Of a stretch of 64,000 nucleotides of DNA, positions 24,841 to 33,946 are shown piece by piece. Both the position numbers and the translations under genes were made by a program. The first letter of the stretch is position 1. Each line of letters starts with the position of its first letter. The stretch is from Nocardia nova SH22a (lineage in GTDB: Bacteria > Actinomycetota > Actinomycetes > Mycobacteriales > Mycobacteriaceae): assembly GCF_000523235.1 (NCBI RefSeq), contig NZ_CP006850.1, positions 3,286,001 through 3,350,000 of the forward strand, given 5' to 3'. The notes below the pieces were generated by a model. That model was given only the letters and a program-made list of their open reading frames with translations, made no database searches and was not told where the DNA came from.

Positions 24841-26475
24841 GTGAGTAGCCGAGTGCGAACGAGGACAACGGGTTCCGGCCGTGCATGGGCGGCGCTACTG
24901 CTCATCGCGGCGGTGCTCGCCGGTTGCGCGCAGCAGCAGTCGGCGCGCCGGGACGACGGCAACGGTCTCACGGTGCTGCTCGCCCAGCTGCGCGGCTCCT
25001 GGCAGCAACAGGAGACCAGCGACTGGTATTCGGGCCAGGTGTGGAACCAGATCGTGGACACCCTGCTCTACCGCGACACCGACGGCAGCGTGAAACCGTA
25101 TCTCGCGCAGAGCTGGGACGTCTCACCGGACGGACGGCACTACTACTTCCATCTGCGCCACGGTGTCACCTTCTCCGACGGCACCCCGTTCGACGCCCGG
25201 ATCGCGGCCGAGAATCTGACCCTGCTCGGCCTGGGCGACAAGAAGCGCGGCATCCCGCGCAACTCGAACATCCCGCAGAGCTTCCACTCCGCCACACCGA
25301 TCGGCGACGACACCGTCGACGTCACCCTCGACACACCGGGAAACGGCCTGCCGGAGGCGCTGACCGGCCTCGCCACCGGCATGCTGGCCAGGTCGACGAT
25401 CGAAGGCACCCTCCGCTATCAGTCCGATCTCACCCACGTCGTGGGCACCGGGCCCTACACGGTCGAATCGGTCGATCCCGAGAAGCAGGTGGTGCTGCAC
25501 CGCCGCGCGGACTACGACTGGCCCCGCGCGGGCGCACCGCACACCGGCCCCGCACCCATCGAGAAACTCACCTTCGACGCGCTGAAAGAGGACAGCCTGC
25601 GGGTGGACGCGCTGAAGGCCGGGCAGGCCGACGTCATCCACTATGTCGAGCCCACCGAGGAGACACGCCTGGCCGACGCGGGCTATCGGCTGCTCTATTC
25701 GAAGTACCTCGGCGCGGTGTACGGACTGCAGTTGCGGGCCAGCGCCGACTACGTCGACGACGTCCGGGTGCGCCAGGCGGTCCAGCACGGCATCGACCGG
25801 CAGGAACTGCTGAACACCCTCTACGACCACAACTGGGAACCGGCGCACTCGATCTTCCAGGACAATGTGGACGGAACCCTCGATCTCAGTAGCGAATTCG
25901 CCTACGACCCGGCACAGGCGGGCCGACTGCTCGACGAAGCGGGATGGACGGGCCGAGACCGCGACGGCTACCGGACCCGGGACGGGCACCGGCTGAGCCT
26001 GTTCGTCTATCCGTCGGTGTACATCACCACCTCGCGCACCGAATTGCAGCTCGTGGCACAGCAATTGCGTCGCCTCGGCATCGAGCTGCAGATCCGCGGC
26101 ACCGATTTCAACAGCTACAACTCGCAGACGGTGAGCCCGAAACTGCCGGTGTACGAGATCCATTGGTCGATGTACAGCTTCACCTCGCTGCAGAGCTGGT
26201 GGGGCAGCAAGAAGCAGAACGTCTTCCGGGCAGGCGACCCGCACCTGGACGATCTGCTGGGCGGCATCGTCGCCGCCTCGTCCCCGCAGCAGCTGCGGCC
26301 ACTGCTCGCCGAACTGCAGCATCTGCTGATCGAGCAGGCGTATTTCATTCCGCTGCACCAGATCTACGAGACATTCGCGAGCGCGCCGTACGTCCACGGC
26401 CTCGACGCCACCGGACTGGGGCGGCTGGTCTTCTACGACGCGACGCTGGACGGGAATCGAGGATCGAGAAGCTGA
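24841..26475 (+). CDS. Peptide/nickel-type ABC transporter substrate-binding lipoprotein
   Basis: This 544-aa SBP_bac_5 family protein would be tethered outside the membrane and deliver ligand to the permeases encoded next. It has a lipoprotein signal with cleavage before C29 (VLAGC), then the cluster C blocks YLAQSWDVSPDGRHYYFHLRHGVTFSDGTPFDA and the C-terminal FIPLHQIYE. The family binds oligopeptides, nickel complexes, opines, EDTA-like chelators or sugars, so the name does not fix the ligand. The start is GTG at 24841, six bases after the monooxygenase stop. Confidence 0.9.
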   Translation: MSSRVRTRTTGSGRAWAALLLIAAVLAGCAQQQSARRDDGNGLTVLLAQLRGSWQQQETSDWYSGQVWNQIVDTLLYRDTDGSVKPYLAQSWDVSPDGRHYYFHLRHGVTFSDGTPFDARIAAENLTLLGLGDKKRGIPRNSNIPQSFHSATPIGDDTVDVTLDTPGNGLPEALTGLATGMLARSTIEGTLRYQSDLTHVVGTGPYTVESVDPEKQVVLHRRADYDWPRAGAPHTGPAPIEKLTFDALKEDSLRVDALKAGQADVIHYVEPTEETRLADAGYRLLYSKYLGAVYGLQLRASADYVDDVRVRQAVQHGIDRQELLNTLYDHNWEPAHSIFQDNVDGTLDLSSEFAYDPAQAGRLLDEAGWTGRDRDGYRTRDGHRLSLFVYPSVYITTSRTELQLVAQQLRRLGIELQIRGTDFNSYNSQTVSPKLPVYEIHWSMYSFTSLQSWWGSKKQNVFRAGDPHLDDLLGGIVAASSPQQLRPLLAELQHLLIEQAYFIPLHQIYETFASAPYVHGLDATGLGRLVFYDATLDGNRGSRS

Positions 26476-27479
26476 TGCGAGCCACCGAGTATCTGCGCAC
26501 CGGCCTGTGGAAGACGATCCAGGCGCTGATCACCATCGTCGTCGTCTACATCGTGGTGTTCGTGATCGTCACCGTCATTCCGGGCGACCCGATCACCAAC
26601 CGGCTGCGCGACCCGCAGAACGGGTACTCCACCGAGCAGATCGACGCCCTGCTCGCCTACTACCGCCTCGATCGTCCGGTGGCCGAACAACTCTGGTATT
26701 CGCTGGTCCGGTTCGCGCACGGCGATCTGGGGCTGTCGCTGGCCTCGACCCGCCCGGTGTCCGGCATCTATCTGCACGCGGCCGGTTCCACGGTCATCCT
26801 GTCGGTGCTGGCGCTGACATTCGCCCTGCTGCTGGCCGCGGCGATCGCGGTCGGCGCGCAATATCTGCCGCGCCGCTACGGCGGTGATCTGCTGCGCTCG
26901 CTGCCCTCGCTGTTCCTGTCGCTGCCCAACTTCCTGATCGGGCTGCTGCTGATCGATCTGTTCGCCTTCCGGCTGGGCTGGTTCGACATCACCGGCTATC
27001 GCGGAGTGAGCGCCGCGATCCCCGCCGCCATCGCGCTCGCCATCCCGGTGTCCAGCCAGATCACGCAGGTATTCATCCAATCGCTCGATTCGGTGCGGCA
27101 CGAGCCCTACGCGATCGTCGCCGAGGCCAAGGGCCTGTCCGCGCCCTACATCTTCTTCCGCCATCTGCTGCGCCCGGCCGCACTGCCCACACTGACGGTG
27201 ATCGGGGTGACCGCCGGTGAGGTGATCGGCGGCGCCGTGATCACCGAGACCATCTTCGGACGCACCGGCATCGGCTCGGTGATCGAGAAGGCGGTGACCA
27301 ACAAGGACGTCCCGGTGCTGCAGGGCGGCGTGGTCCTCGCGGCGGTGGTGTTCCTGGTGATCAATCTGATCGTGGATCTGACCTACCCACTGCTGGATCC
27401 ACGACTGCGGCGCACGGCCCGCCGGATCCGCCGCGCACAACCCGGATCGATTCCGGCGACCGAGGGAGCCACACCATGA
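26475..27479 (+). CDS. ABC transporter permease, DppB type
   Basis: This 334-aa inner-membrane permease has about six membrane helices and the binding-protein-dependent transport signature in YAIVAEAKGLSAPYIFFRHLLRPAALP, which contacts the ATPase. The N-terminal helix and PGDPI motif are typical of DppB proteins, and the PLLDPRLR ending is too. The start codon shares its A with the previous stop (TGATG). It forms a heterodimer with the next product. Confidence 0.9.
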   Translation: MRATEYLRTGLWKTIQALITIVVVYIVVFVIVTVIPGDPITNRLRDPQNGYSTEQIDALLAYYRLDRPVAEQLWYSLVRFAHGDLGLSLASTRPVSGIYLHAAGSTVILSVLALTFALLLAAAIAVGAQYLPRRYGGDLLRSLPSLFLSLPNFLIGLLLIDLFAFRLGWFDITGYRGVSAAIPAAIALAIPVSSQITQVFIQSLDSVRHEPYAIVAEAKGLSAPYIFFRHLLRPAALPTLTVIGVTAGEVIGGAVITETIFGRTGIGSVIEKAVTNKDVPVLQGGVVLAAVVFLVINLIVDLTYPLLDPRLRRTARRIRRAQPGSIPATEGATP

Positions 27480-28366
27480 CCGACGTGCTGATCGACGCCG
27501 AGCCCGAATCCAGCGCGGTCTCCCCGGATGTCGCGGATCCGCGGCGACAGGCCGATACCGCCTCGCGGCGGCGCACCGGGCGCGGTGTCGTCGCGGGCCT
27601 GGCGGTGACCGTCTTGGTGATCGTGGCGCTGTGGGCGCTGTTCCCGTCGGTGTTCGCCCACCAGGACCCCTACGCCGGGGTGCCGGCCGAGAAATTCCAG
27701 GGGCCGAGCCCGCACCACCTGTTCGGCACCGACAACCTCGGCCGCGACGTCTTCAGCCGGACCGTGCACGGCACCCGCGGCTCGCTGCTCACCGCCGTGA
27801 CGGCCGTGGCGATCGCGCTCGTCGTCGGATCACTGCTCGGCCTGGCCGGTGGATACCTCAGGGGCGCGGTCGATTCCGTGATCGGCCGGTTCACCGACGC
27901 GCTGCTGGCGATCCCCAGCTTCCTGATGGCCATGATCGTCGTCACCGCCCTCGGGTTCAGCACCATGAACGCGGCGATCGCGACCGGTATCTCGTCGGTG
28001 GCGATCTTCGCGCGACTGATGCGGTCGGAGGTGCTGCGGGTGGCGAACCTGAACTATGTGGAATCGTCCCGGCTGGTCGGCTGCGGACCGCTGACCGTGG
28101 TGTTCGTGCACGTCCTGCCGAACGTGTATCGCAGTGTGATCGCGCTGGCCGTCCTGCAGTTCGGGATGGCGCTGATCGTCATCGCGGGCCTGGCCTATCT
28201 GGGATACGGCAATCCGCCGCCCGCACCCGATTGGGGAATCCTGGTGTCGGACGGCAAGAACTACATGGACCACTACTGGTGGGTGGTGTTCTTCCCCGGG
28301 CTCGTGATCGTGGCGACCTGCCTGTCGCTCAACCGGGTCAGCCGACTGCTGGCGGTCGTGCGATGA
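27476..28366 (+). CDS. ABC transporter permease, DppC type
   Basis: This 296-aa permease is the partner of the DppB-type protein. The N-terminal cytoplasmic segment of about 37 residues is followed by the first helix and the HHLFGTDNLGRDVFSRTVHG motif of DppC proteins; the EAA-like loop is LNYVESSRLVGCGPL-x-VVFVHVLPNV. ATGA overlaps on both sides show tight coupling. Confidence 0.9.
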   Translation: MTDVLIDAEPESSAVSPDVADPRRQADTASRRRTGRGVVAGLAVTVLVIVALWALFPSVFAHQDPYAGVPAEKFQGPSPHHLFGTDNLGRDVFSRTVHGTRGSLLTAVTAVAIALVVGSLLGLAGGYLRGAVDSVIGRFTDALLAIPSFLMAMIVVTALGFSTMNAAIATGISSVAIFARLMRSEVLRVANLNYVESSRLVGCGPLTVVFVHVLPNVYRSVIALAVLQFGMALIVIAGLAYLGYGNPPPAPDWGILVSDGKNYMDHYWWVVFFPGLVIVATCLSLNRVSRLLAVVR

Positions 28367-30012
28367 GCGCCGGACCGCTGCTGTCGGTGCGCGATCTGAC
28401 GGTCGCCTATCCCGGCGCCGCGCCGACGGTCTCGCAGGTGTCCTTCGAGGTCGCCGCCGGGGAAACCGTCGCGCTCATCGGGCAGTCCGGCTCGGGCAAG
28501 TCGACCATCGCCAATGCGGTGCTGCGGCTGCTGACCCATGTCGAGGCGAGAGTGGAGGGCTCGGTCCGATTCAGCGGCAGGGAACTGCTGACGTTGAGCG
28601 ACAAGGAGTTTCGCGCACTGCGCGGCCGCACACTCGGTTACGTTCCGCAGGATCCCTCGCATTCTCTGAATCCGGTCCGCACCATCGGGACGCAAGTGGC
28701 CGAAGCCCTCGGCCACCGCGACCTGCTCGGCGCGGCGTCGCTGGGACGCAGGGCCCGCGCCGCCCGCCGCGGCGAGGTGCTGGAACTGCTGGCGCGCGTG
28801 CAACTGCCGCATCCGGAGATCGTCGCGGACAGCTATCCGCACGAGCTGTCCGGCGGCATGCTGCAACGGGTGCTGATCGCCACCGCGATCGGCGGAAATC
28901 CCGCGCTGATCGTGGCAGACGAGCCGACCTCCGCCCTGGATGTCACTGTGCAGCAATCGATTCTGGAGCTGCTGGACACCCTGAAGCGCGATCTCGGCGT
29001 CGGGCTGCTGCTCATCACCCACGATCTGGCGCTGGCGGCACAGCGGTCGGAGGAGGTCGTGGTCCTCGACGAGGGGCGGGTGCGCGAATACGGGCGGGCC
29101 GCCGATGTGCTGGCGGATCCGCGCTCGGACCACACGCGACGACTGTTCGCCGACATACCGGCGCTCGCGCCCGGCAAATACGACAAGGCGCGCCAACGAC
29201 GCAGCGCCGCACACGATCACCGCGAGACCGCACTCGAGGTCACCGGTCTGGTGAAAACCTTCGGTGCGGGCCGGACCGCTCTCACGGCGGTCGACGGCGT
29301 CGCCTTCGCGGTGCCCCGGGCCACCACCCACGCGCTGGTGGGGGAGTCCGGCTCCGGGAAGTCGACGATCGGGCGCATCATCATGCGGCTGGAACGTCCG
29401 GACAGCGGGCAGGTGCTGCTCGACGGCGCCGAGGTCACGGCCTCCGGGCGGCGGGAACTCAAACAGCTGCGCCGCAATCTGCAACTGGTGTACCAGAATC
29501 CGTTCACCTCGCTGGACCCCGCGCGCAGTATCGACTACCTCGTCGCCGAACCGCTGCTGCGGCATCGGATCGGCACCCGCGCCGAGCGGGCCGAGCGCGC
29601 GCGGGAACTGCTCGATCTGGTCGGCTTGGGCGGTAAGGCCGCGGCCGGACTGCGACCCGGGCGGCTGTCGGGCGGTCAGCGGCAGCGGGTGGCGATCGCG
29701 CGGGCGCTGGCGCTCGAACCGCGTCTGCTCATCCTCGACGAACCGACCTCGGCCCTGGACGTGTCGGTGCAGGCCCAGATCCTCGATCTCCTGGTCGAAT
29801 TGCAGGAGCGGCTGGGACTGACCTATCTGTTCATCTCCCACGATCTCGGGGTCGTGCGGCAGTTCGCCGACACGGTGAGCGTCATCCGGCGCGGGCAGGT
29901 CGTGGAAGACGGCGCCACCCTCGACATCCTGGAGAATCCACGCGCCGACTACACCCGGCGGCTGGTCTCGGCCATCCCGCAGCCGTTCAGATCCGCTTCA
30001 ACGACGGTGTAG
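28363..30012 (+). CDS. Fused double ABC ATPase (DppD-DppF type)
   Basis: This 549-aa protein combines two nucleotide-binding domains that energise the importer. Walker A motifs are GQSGSGKST (about 40-48) and GESGSGKST (about 327-335); signatures are LSGGM (about 161) and LSGGQ (about 435); Walker B regions are IVADEPTSALD and LILDEPTSALD. Both sites look competent. The first signature has Met instead of Gln, which is common in DppD halves. It ends the first importer transcript. Confidence 0.92.
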   Translation: MSAGPLLSVRDLTVAYPGAAPTVSQVSFEVAAGETVALIGQSGSGKSTIANAVLRLLTHVEARVEGSVRFSGRELLTLSDKEFRALRGRTLGYVPQDPSHSLNPVRTIGTQVAEALGHRDLLGAASLGRRARAARRGEVLELLARVQLPHPEIVADSYPHELSGGMLQRVLIATAIGGNPALIVADEPTSALDVTVQQSILELLDTLKRDLGVGLLLITHDLALAAQRSEEVVVLDEGRVREYGRAADVLADPRSDHTRRLFADIPALAPGKYDKARQRRSAAHDHRETALEVTGLVKTFGAGRTALTAVDGVAFAVPRATTHALVGESGSGKSTIGRIIMRLERPDSGQVLLDGAEVTASGRRELKQLRRNLQLVYQNPFTSLDPARSIDYLVAEPLLRHRIGTRAERAERARELLDLVGLGGKAAAGLRPGRLSGGQRQRVAIARALALEPRLLILDEPTSALDVSVQAQILDLLVELQERLGLTYLFISHDLGVVRQFADTVSVIRRGQVVEDGATLDILENPRADYTRRLVSAIPQPFRSASTTV

Positions 30013-30130
30013 TCGATCTGGCCGATCACAACCCTCGGCCCGGCTCCCGGACCGGCCTAGCCTGAGCGCACGCCTCGAGCGTCCGATTTGGCAAGCGCCC
30101 CGCGCCGCCACCTGAAATGAATCGAAACCT
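30013..30130 (+). promoter_or_regulatory. Candidate promoter for the second importer operon
   Basis: This 118-bp gap contains CCTAGCCTGAG (30056-30066) with a TAGCCT -10-like hexamer, then TCCGATTTG at 30082-30090. Both elements recur, with closer spacing, upstream of 22611. No strong -35 element, terminator or riboswitch was recognised. Confidence 0.4.
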
Positions 30131-31786
30131 ATGTCACACAGCAGAATTCATCGCCGTCTGGGCGCGCTGGCGCTCGCCCTGGTCACCGCGGCGGTGGTCG
30201 CCGGATGCGCCACTCCCGCCCGGCAGGTGGCCGCGAGCGACGACAATGCCACGCCCGTCCCGGGCGGGACGCTGCGCTTCGGCGTGCTCGACGCTCCGGC
30301 GAATCTCGATCCGCACTCGGGCAGCTCCTATCCGGAATCGCTGATCACCAGCAACATCACCGACAAACTCGTCTACCAGAATCCGCAGACCGGTGCGCTG
30401 GAGCCGTGGCTGGCCAGCTCGTGGCAGTACAACGACGCGCTCACCCAGTTCACCTTCCATCTGCGCGACGACGTGACCTTCAGCGACGGAACGAAATTCA
30501 CCGCCGACTCGGTGAAGGAGAACTTCGATCTGCTCGGTCGCGGCGACCAGCGGCTGGGCATCGTTCCGGTGACCGCCTACTGGGTGGGCTATCAGGGCAC
30601 CGAGGTGATCGACCCGACGACGGTGCGGGTGAGTTTCGATCGGCCGAGCGCCGGGTTTCTGCAGGCGCTGTCGCTGTACTTCTCGGGAATCGTGGCGCAT
30701 TCGACGCTGGTTCTGCCGAAAGAGCAGCGCAGCCAGGCCCAGAACGTCGTCGGCACCGGGCCTTTCACCATCGCCCAGCACATCTATCAGCAGAAGACGG
30801 TTCTGAAGAAGCGCCCCGGCTATCACTGGGCCCCGGCCAGCCGCAAACACAACGGCGACGCCTACCTGGACGCCGTCGAGATCGACGTCATTCCCGAGGC
30901 CGGGGTGCGCACCGGTGCGCTGCGGTCGGGCACCGTCGACGCCATTCTCGACGTCAACAACACCGACGAGGCGCCGCTGCAGTCGCAGGGGTACCGCATT
31001 GTGCCGCAGCTCATTCCGGGCCGCGACATCTCGCTGGACTTCAAGACCGACCGCTTCCCGACAGACGACAAGGCCGTGCGGCAGGCGGTGCAGCTGGGCT
31101 GGAGCCGCGACGCACTCGTCAAGACGGTGCTGACGCCGAGTTACAAGGTGTCGAGTTCTGTGGTGTCGCAACGTGTTCCGGGCTACGTCGACTTCTCCGC
31201 GGATCTGCGGGAGGATCAGGGCAAGGCCGAACAGCTGCTCGAGGCCGACGGCTGGCACAAGGGCGCCGACGGCATCCGGGTCAAGGACGGGCGGCGCCTG
31301 CAGCTCGATCTGCTCGGCATCGACAATCTGGTCAACAACAAGCCCGCCTACCAGCTGATCCAGCAGGACCTGCGCAAGATCGGCATCGACCTGCAGCTCA
31401 ACGTGCTGCCGATTCCGGACTACACCGCCGCCAGTACCCAGCAGGGCCGCTGGAACATCCAGGTCGCCAACCAGAGCCGCGCGGATATCTCGGTGCTCGA
31501 GCAGGTCTACTCGCCGCAGTACGGGAACATGGCCAAACTCGCGCCGGGAAGTCCGCAGGCGAACGAGGCGGCCGCGAAACTCAGCGCGCTCAGCAAGACC
31601 CTCGATCCCGCCCAGCGGGCGAAGGCCGCCGAGGAGGCGCAGCGGTATCTGCTCGACGAGCAGGTGCTCACCGTGCCGGTGTACAACCCCGCCCAGGTCA
31701 CCGCCGCGAGCGCCAAGGTGCACAACATCGGCTACGAGGCGCAGTCGCGAAACGTGTTCTACGACACCTGGATCGAGCAGGGGTAG
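30131..31786 (+). CDS. Peptide/nickel-type ABC substrate-binding lipoprotein (second importer)
   Basis: This 551-aa SBP_bac_5 lipoprotein has a predicted cleavage before C26 (VVAGC). Typical blocks are LEPWLASSWQYNDALTQFTFHLRDDVTFSDGTKF and VVGTGPFTIAQHIYQQKTVLKKRPGYHW. It differs clearly from the protein at 24841 in the ligand-facing regions, so the two importers probably take up different compounds. The ATG at 30131 has only a weak ribosome site. The permease genes follow at once. Confidence 0.9.
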   Translation: MSHSRIHRRLGALALALVTAAVVAGCATPARQVAASDDNATPVPGGTLRFGVLDAPANLDPHSGSSYPESLITSNITDKLVYQNPQTGALEPWLASSWQYNDALTQFTFHLRDDVTFSDGTKFTADSVKENFDLLGRGDQRLGIVPVTAYWVGYQGTEVIDPTTVRVSFDRPSAGFLQALSLYFSGIVAHSTLVLPKEQRSQAQNVVGTGPFTIAQHIYQQKTVLKKRPGYHWAPASRKHNGDAYLDAVEIDVIPEAGVRTGALRSGTVDAILDVNNTDEAPLQSQGYRIVPQLIPGRDISLDFKTDRFPTDDKAVRQAVQLGWSRDALVKTVLTPSYKVSSSVVSQRVPGYVDFSADLREDQGKAEQLLEADGWHKGADGIRVKDGRRLQLDLLGIDNLVNNKPAYQLIQQDLRKIGIDLQLNVLPIPDYTAASTQQGRWNIQVANQSRADISVLEQVYSPQYGNMAKLAPGSPQANEAAAKLSALSKTLDPAQRAKAAEEAQRYLLDEQVLTVPVYNPAQVTAASAKVHNIGYEAQSRNVFYDTWIEQG

Positions 31787-31791
31787 CGGCC

Positions 31792-32745
31792 GTGCTGCGC
31801 TATGTGGCCGCGAAACTCGCACAGGCCGTCTTCGTGGTGTGGGGCGCCTACACCGTCACCTTCGCACTGCTCTACGTACTGCCCTACGATGCGGTCGACG
31901 TCCTGTTCGACCCGGCCCAGGGCGATCTGATCACCGCGGGCGACAAGCAGAAGGCCCGGGTCTACTACGGCCTGGACCACTCGTTGTTCGGTCAGTACCT
32001 GCATCGTCTCGGACAGGCCGCACACGGTGATTTCGGCCGCTCCACCCGGACCGGGCAGGACGCGTGGACGATGATCAGCGGCGCCCTGCCGCAGACCGTG
32101 CTGATGGCGGTCACCGGCCTGGTCCTGGCGATCGTGCTGGCCACGGTGGTGGCGCTCGTGGCCGCGTACACGCGGTCGCGGTGGCTGGCCGAACTGTTCG
32201 CCACCCTGCCCGCGGCCGGGGTCTCGATTCCGGTGTTCCTGGTGGGACTGGCCGTGCTGCAACTGTTCTCGTTCCGGCTGGGCTGGTTCCCGCCGATCGG
32301 CAACGACGGCGCCGCCACACTGGTGCTACCGGCGGTGACGCTGGCGATCCCCGTGGCGGCGCCCATCGCGCGACTCCTGCTGGAGAACCTCGACAGCGGG
32401 ATGCGCGCGGGCTATGTGACGGTCTCGCTGGCCAAAGGTGCGACCCGGCTGTGGGTGCTGGTGCGCGAGGTGCTGCGCAATGCCGCCCTGCCCGCCCTCA
32501 CCATCGCCGGGGTCACCTTCGGAAATCTCCTGGCGGGTGCGGTGATCGTCGAAACCGTGTTCTCCCGTTCGGGTCTGGGCCGCCTGACCGAAACCGCGGT
32601 CCGGACCCAGGACGTCGCCGTGGTGCAGGCCGTAGTGGTCTTGGCCGCACTGATATTCGTGGTGGTGAACCTGATGGTCGACCTGGTGTACCCGGTGCTG
32701 GACCCGCGGTTGCGGTCCCGCCTCTACGCGCGGAGCGCGGCATGA
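31792..32745 (+). CDS. ABC transporter permease, DppB type (second importer)
   Basis: This 317-aa permease has about six membrane helices. The N-terminal segment RYVAAKLAQAVFVVWGAYTVTF and the coupling loop VTVSLAKGATRLWVLVREVLRNAALP are typical DppB blocks, and the ending YPVLDPRLRSR is too. I chose the GTG at 31792, five bases after the binding-protein stop. It overlaps a 50-codon frame by ATGA. Confidence 0.9.
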   Translation: MLRYVAAKLAQAVFVVWGAYTVTFALLYVLPYDAVDVLFDPAQGDLITAGDKQKARVYYGLDHSLFGQYLHRLGQAAHGDFGRSTRTGQDAWTMISGALPQTVLMAVTGLVLAIVLATVVALVAAYTRSRWLAELFATLPAAGVSIPVFLVGLAVLQLFSFRLGWFPPIGNDGAATLVLPAVTLAIPVAAPIARLLLENLDSGMRAGYVTVSLAKGATRLWVLVREVLRNAALPALTIAGVTFGNLLAGAVIVETVFSRSGLGRLTETAVRTQDVAVVQAVVVLAALIFVVVNLMVDLVYPVLDPRLRSRLYARSAA

Positions 32746-32894
32746 GCGGGGTAGGGCCGGAGGCGAAAGCGGAGCATGACCGGGAAGATCTCGCGTTCGT
32801 GCTGGTCGAACCGGGCTCGAGCAGATCGGAACCGAGGGTGGCAGCGGAGGCGGCTACGGAGGTTTCCGGTGCGGGCGCGGGGAGCAGAGCATGA
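32742..32894 (+). CDS. Possible 50-aa small protein between the two permease genes
   Basis: This 50-codon frame is joined by ATGA overlaps to the permease genes on both sides. It begins MSGVGPEAKAEHDRED and is rich in Glu, Ala and Ser with no membrane segment. Its first residues resemble the start of the next product (MSGQGAVPEAAAQRVED), which suggests that the segment arose by duplication of the permease 5' end. It may be translated only as a coupling leader. I am not sure it makes a functional protein. Confidence 0.4.
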   Translation: MSGVGPEAKAEHDREDLAFVLVEPGSSRSEPRVAAEAATEVSGAGAGSRA

Positions 32895-33946
32895 GCGGGC
32901 AGGGAGCGGTGCCGGAGGCGGCAGCACAGCGGGTCGAAGACAGTCTGCATGATCAGGGATCGGAGGCGGTGGTGCGGGGTGACCGCGCGGGCTCCCCGGT
33001 TGAGCACGGCCTGAGTGGATCAGGGGGCGGGACGAGGGGGCAGCGTCCATCCGTGTCGGTCGCGGGCAGTGCTCAGGTGGTAGTCGTGCTCGAAGATGAC
33101 GAATACGGGCCGAATACGCGGCTGCGCACCAGGTTTCGCGGGATCGTGCGGTCGGCGCGCAGCCGTCCCGGACTGGTTGTCGCCTGGCTGGTGGTGGCGA
33201 CGGTGGTGGGCTGGGCGGTGGCGCCGTCCTGGTTCACCGGGCACAGCGCGGTCGAGGGCGATCCGGATGCGGGATTCCTGCCGCCGTCGCTCGCCCATCC
33301 GTTCGGCACCGACCGGCTCGGACGAGATCTGCTGGCCCGCGCCATCTACGGGACCTCGACCACGCTGGGCGCGACCCTGCTCGCGGTCGCGATCGGCTTC
33401 CTCGTCGGGACTCTGATCGGATTGCTCAGCGGGATCATCGGTGGCCGGACCGACGGTGCGGTCATGCGCTGCGTCGACGTGCTGCTGTCGATTCCGGCGC
33501 TGCTGCTGGCGATGACCGTGGTCACCGCGCTCGGCTACGGCACCGTGAATATCGCAGTGGCGGTGGGGGTTTCGGCGGTGGCCTCGTTCGCGCGGGTGAT
33601 GCGCTCACAGGTGCTGACCGTGGCGGGCAGCGACTTCGTGGCCGCCGCCTACGGCTCCGGGGCCGGATTCGTCCGGGTGGTGACGCGTCACGTGCTGCCC
33701 AACTCGATCCGGGCGGTGCTGTCGCTGGCGGCGCTCGAATGCGGTTCGGCGGTCCTCGCGGTCGCGGCACTGGGGTTCCTGGGCTACGGAGCGCCGCCGC
33801 CGCAGCCGGAATGGGGGCTGGCGGTTTCCGAGGGCCGGGACTTCCTGGCCACCTATCCGTGGATCGCCCTGTGCCCCGGCGTACTCATCGCCGTGGTGGT
33901 GCTGTCGGTGAACCGAATCGGACGCGCGTTGGGAGAACAACGATGA
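32891..33946 (+). CDS. ABC transporter permease, DppC type, with N-terminal extension
   Basis: This 351-aa DppC-type permease is about 55 residues longer than the other two in the window. The extra part lies before the first helix (about residue 93) and is a low-complexity Gly/Glu/Ser-rich cytoplasmic stretch. The conserved core has SLAHPFGTDRLGRDLLARAIYG and the coupling loop around SDFVAAAYGSGAGFVRVVTRHVLPNS. I kept the ATG at 32891 because of its ATGA overlap, although the core alone would begin much later. Confidence 0.86.
   Translation: MSGQGAVPEAAAQRVEDSLHDQGSEAVVRGDRAGSPVEHGLSGSGGGTRGQRPSVSVAGSAQVVVVLEDDEYGPNTRLRTRFRGIVRSARSRPGLVVAWLVVATVVGWAVAPSWFTGHSAVEGDPDAGFLPPSLAHPFGTDRLGRDLLARAIYGTSTTLGATLLAVAIGFLVGTLIGLLSGIIGGRTDGAVMRCVDVLLSIPALLLAMTVVTALGYGTVNIAVAVGVSAVASFARVMRSQVLTVAGSDFVAAAYGSGAGFVRVVTRHVLPNSIRAVLSLAALECGSAVLAVAALGFLGYGAPPPQPEWGLAVSEGRDFLATYPWIALCPGVLIAVVVLSVNRIGRALGEQR

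Noticed and set aside
26475..28366. Nickel importer (NikBC) supplying the hydrogenase
   Set aside because: The permeases are equally like DppBC, lie with monooxygenase genes and are far from the hydrogenase locus, which has its own NiCoT permease.
30013..30130. SAM or cobalamin riboswitch upstream of an importer
   Set aside because: I could not find the conserved helices or core sequences of any known riboswitch; the region fits a simple promoter.
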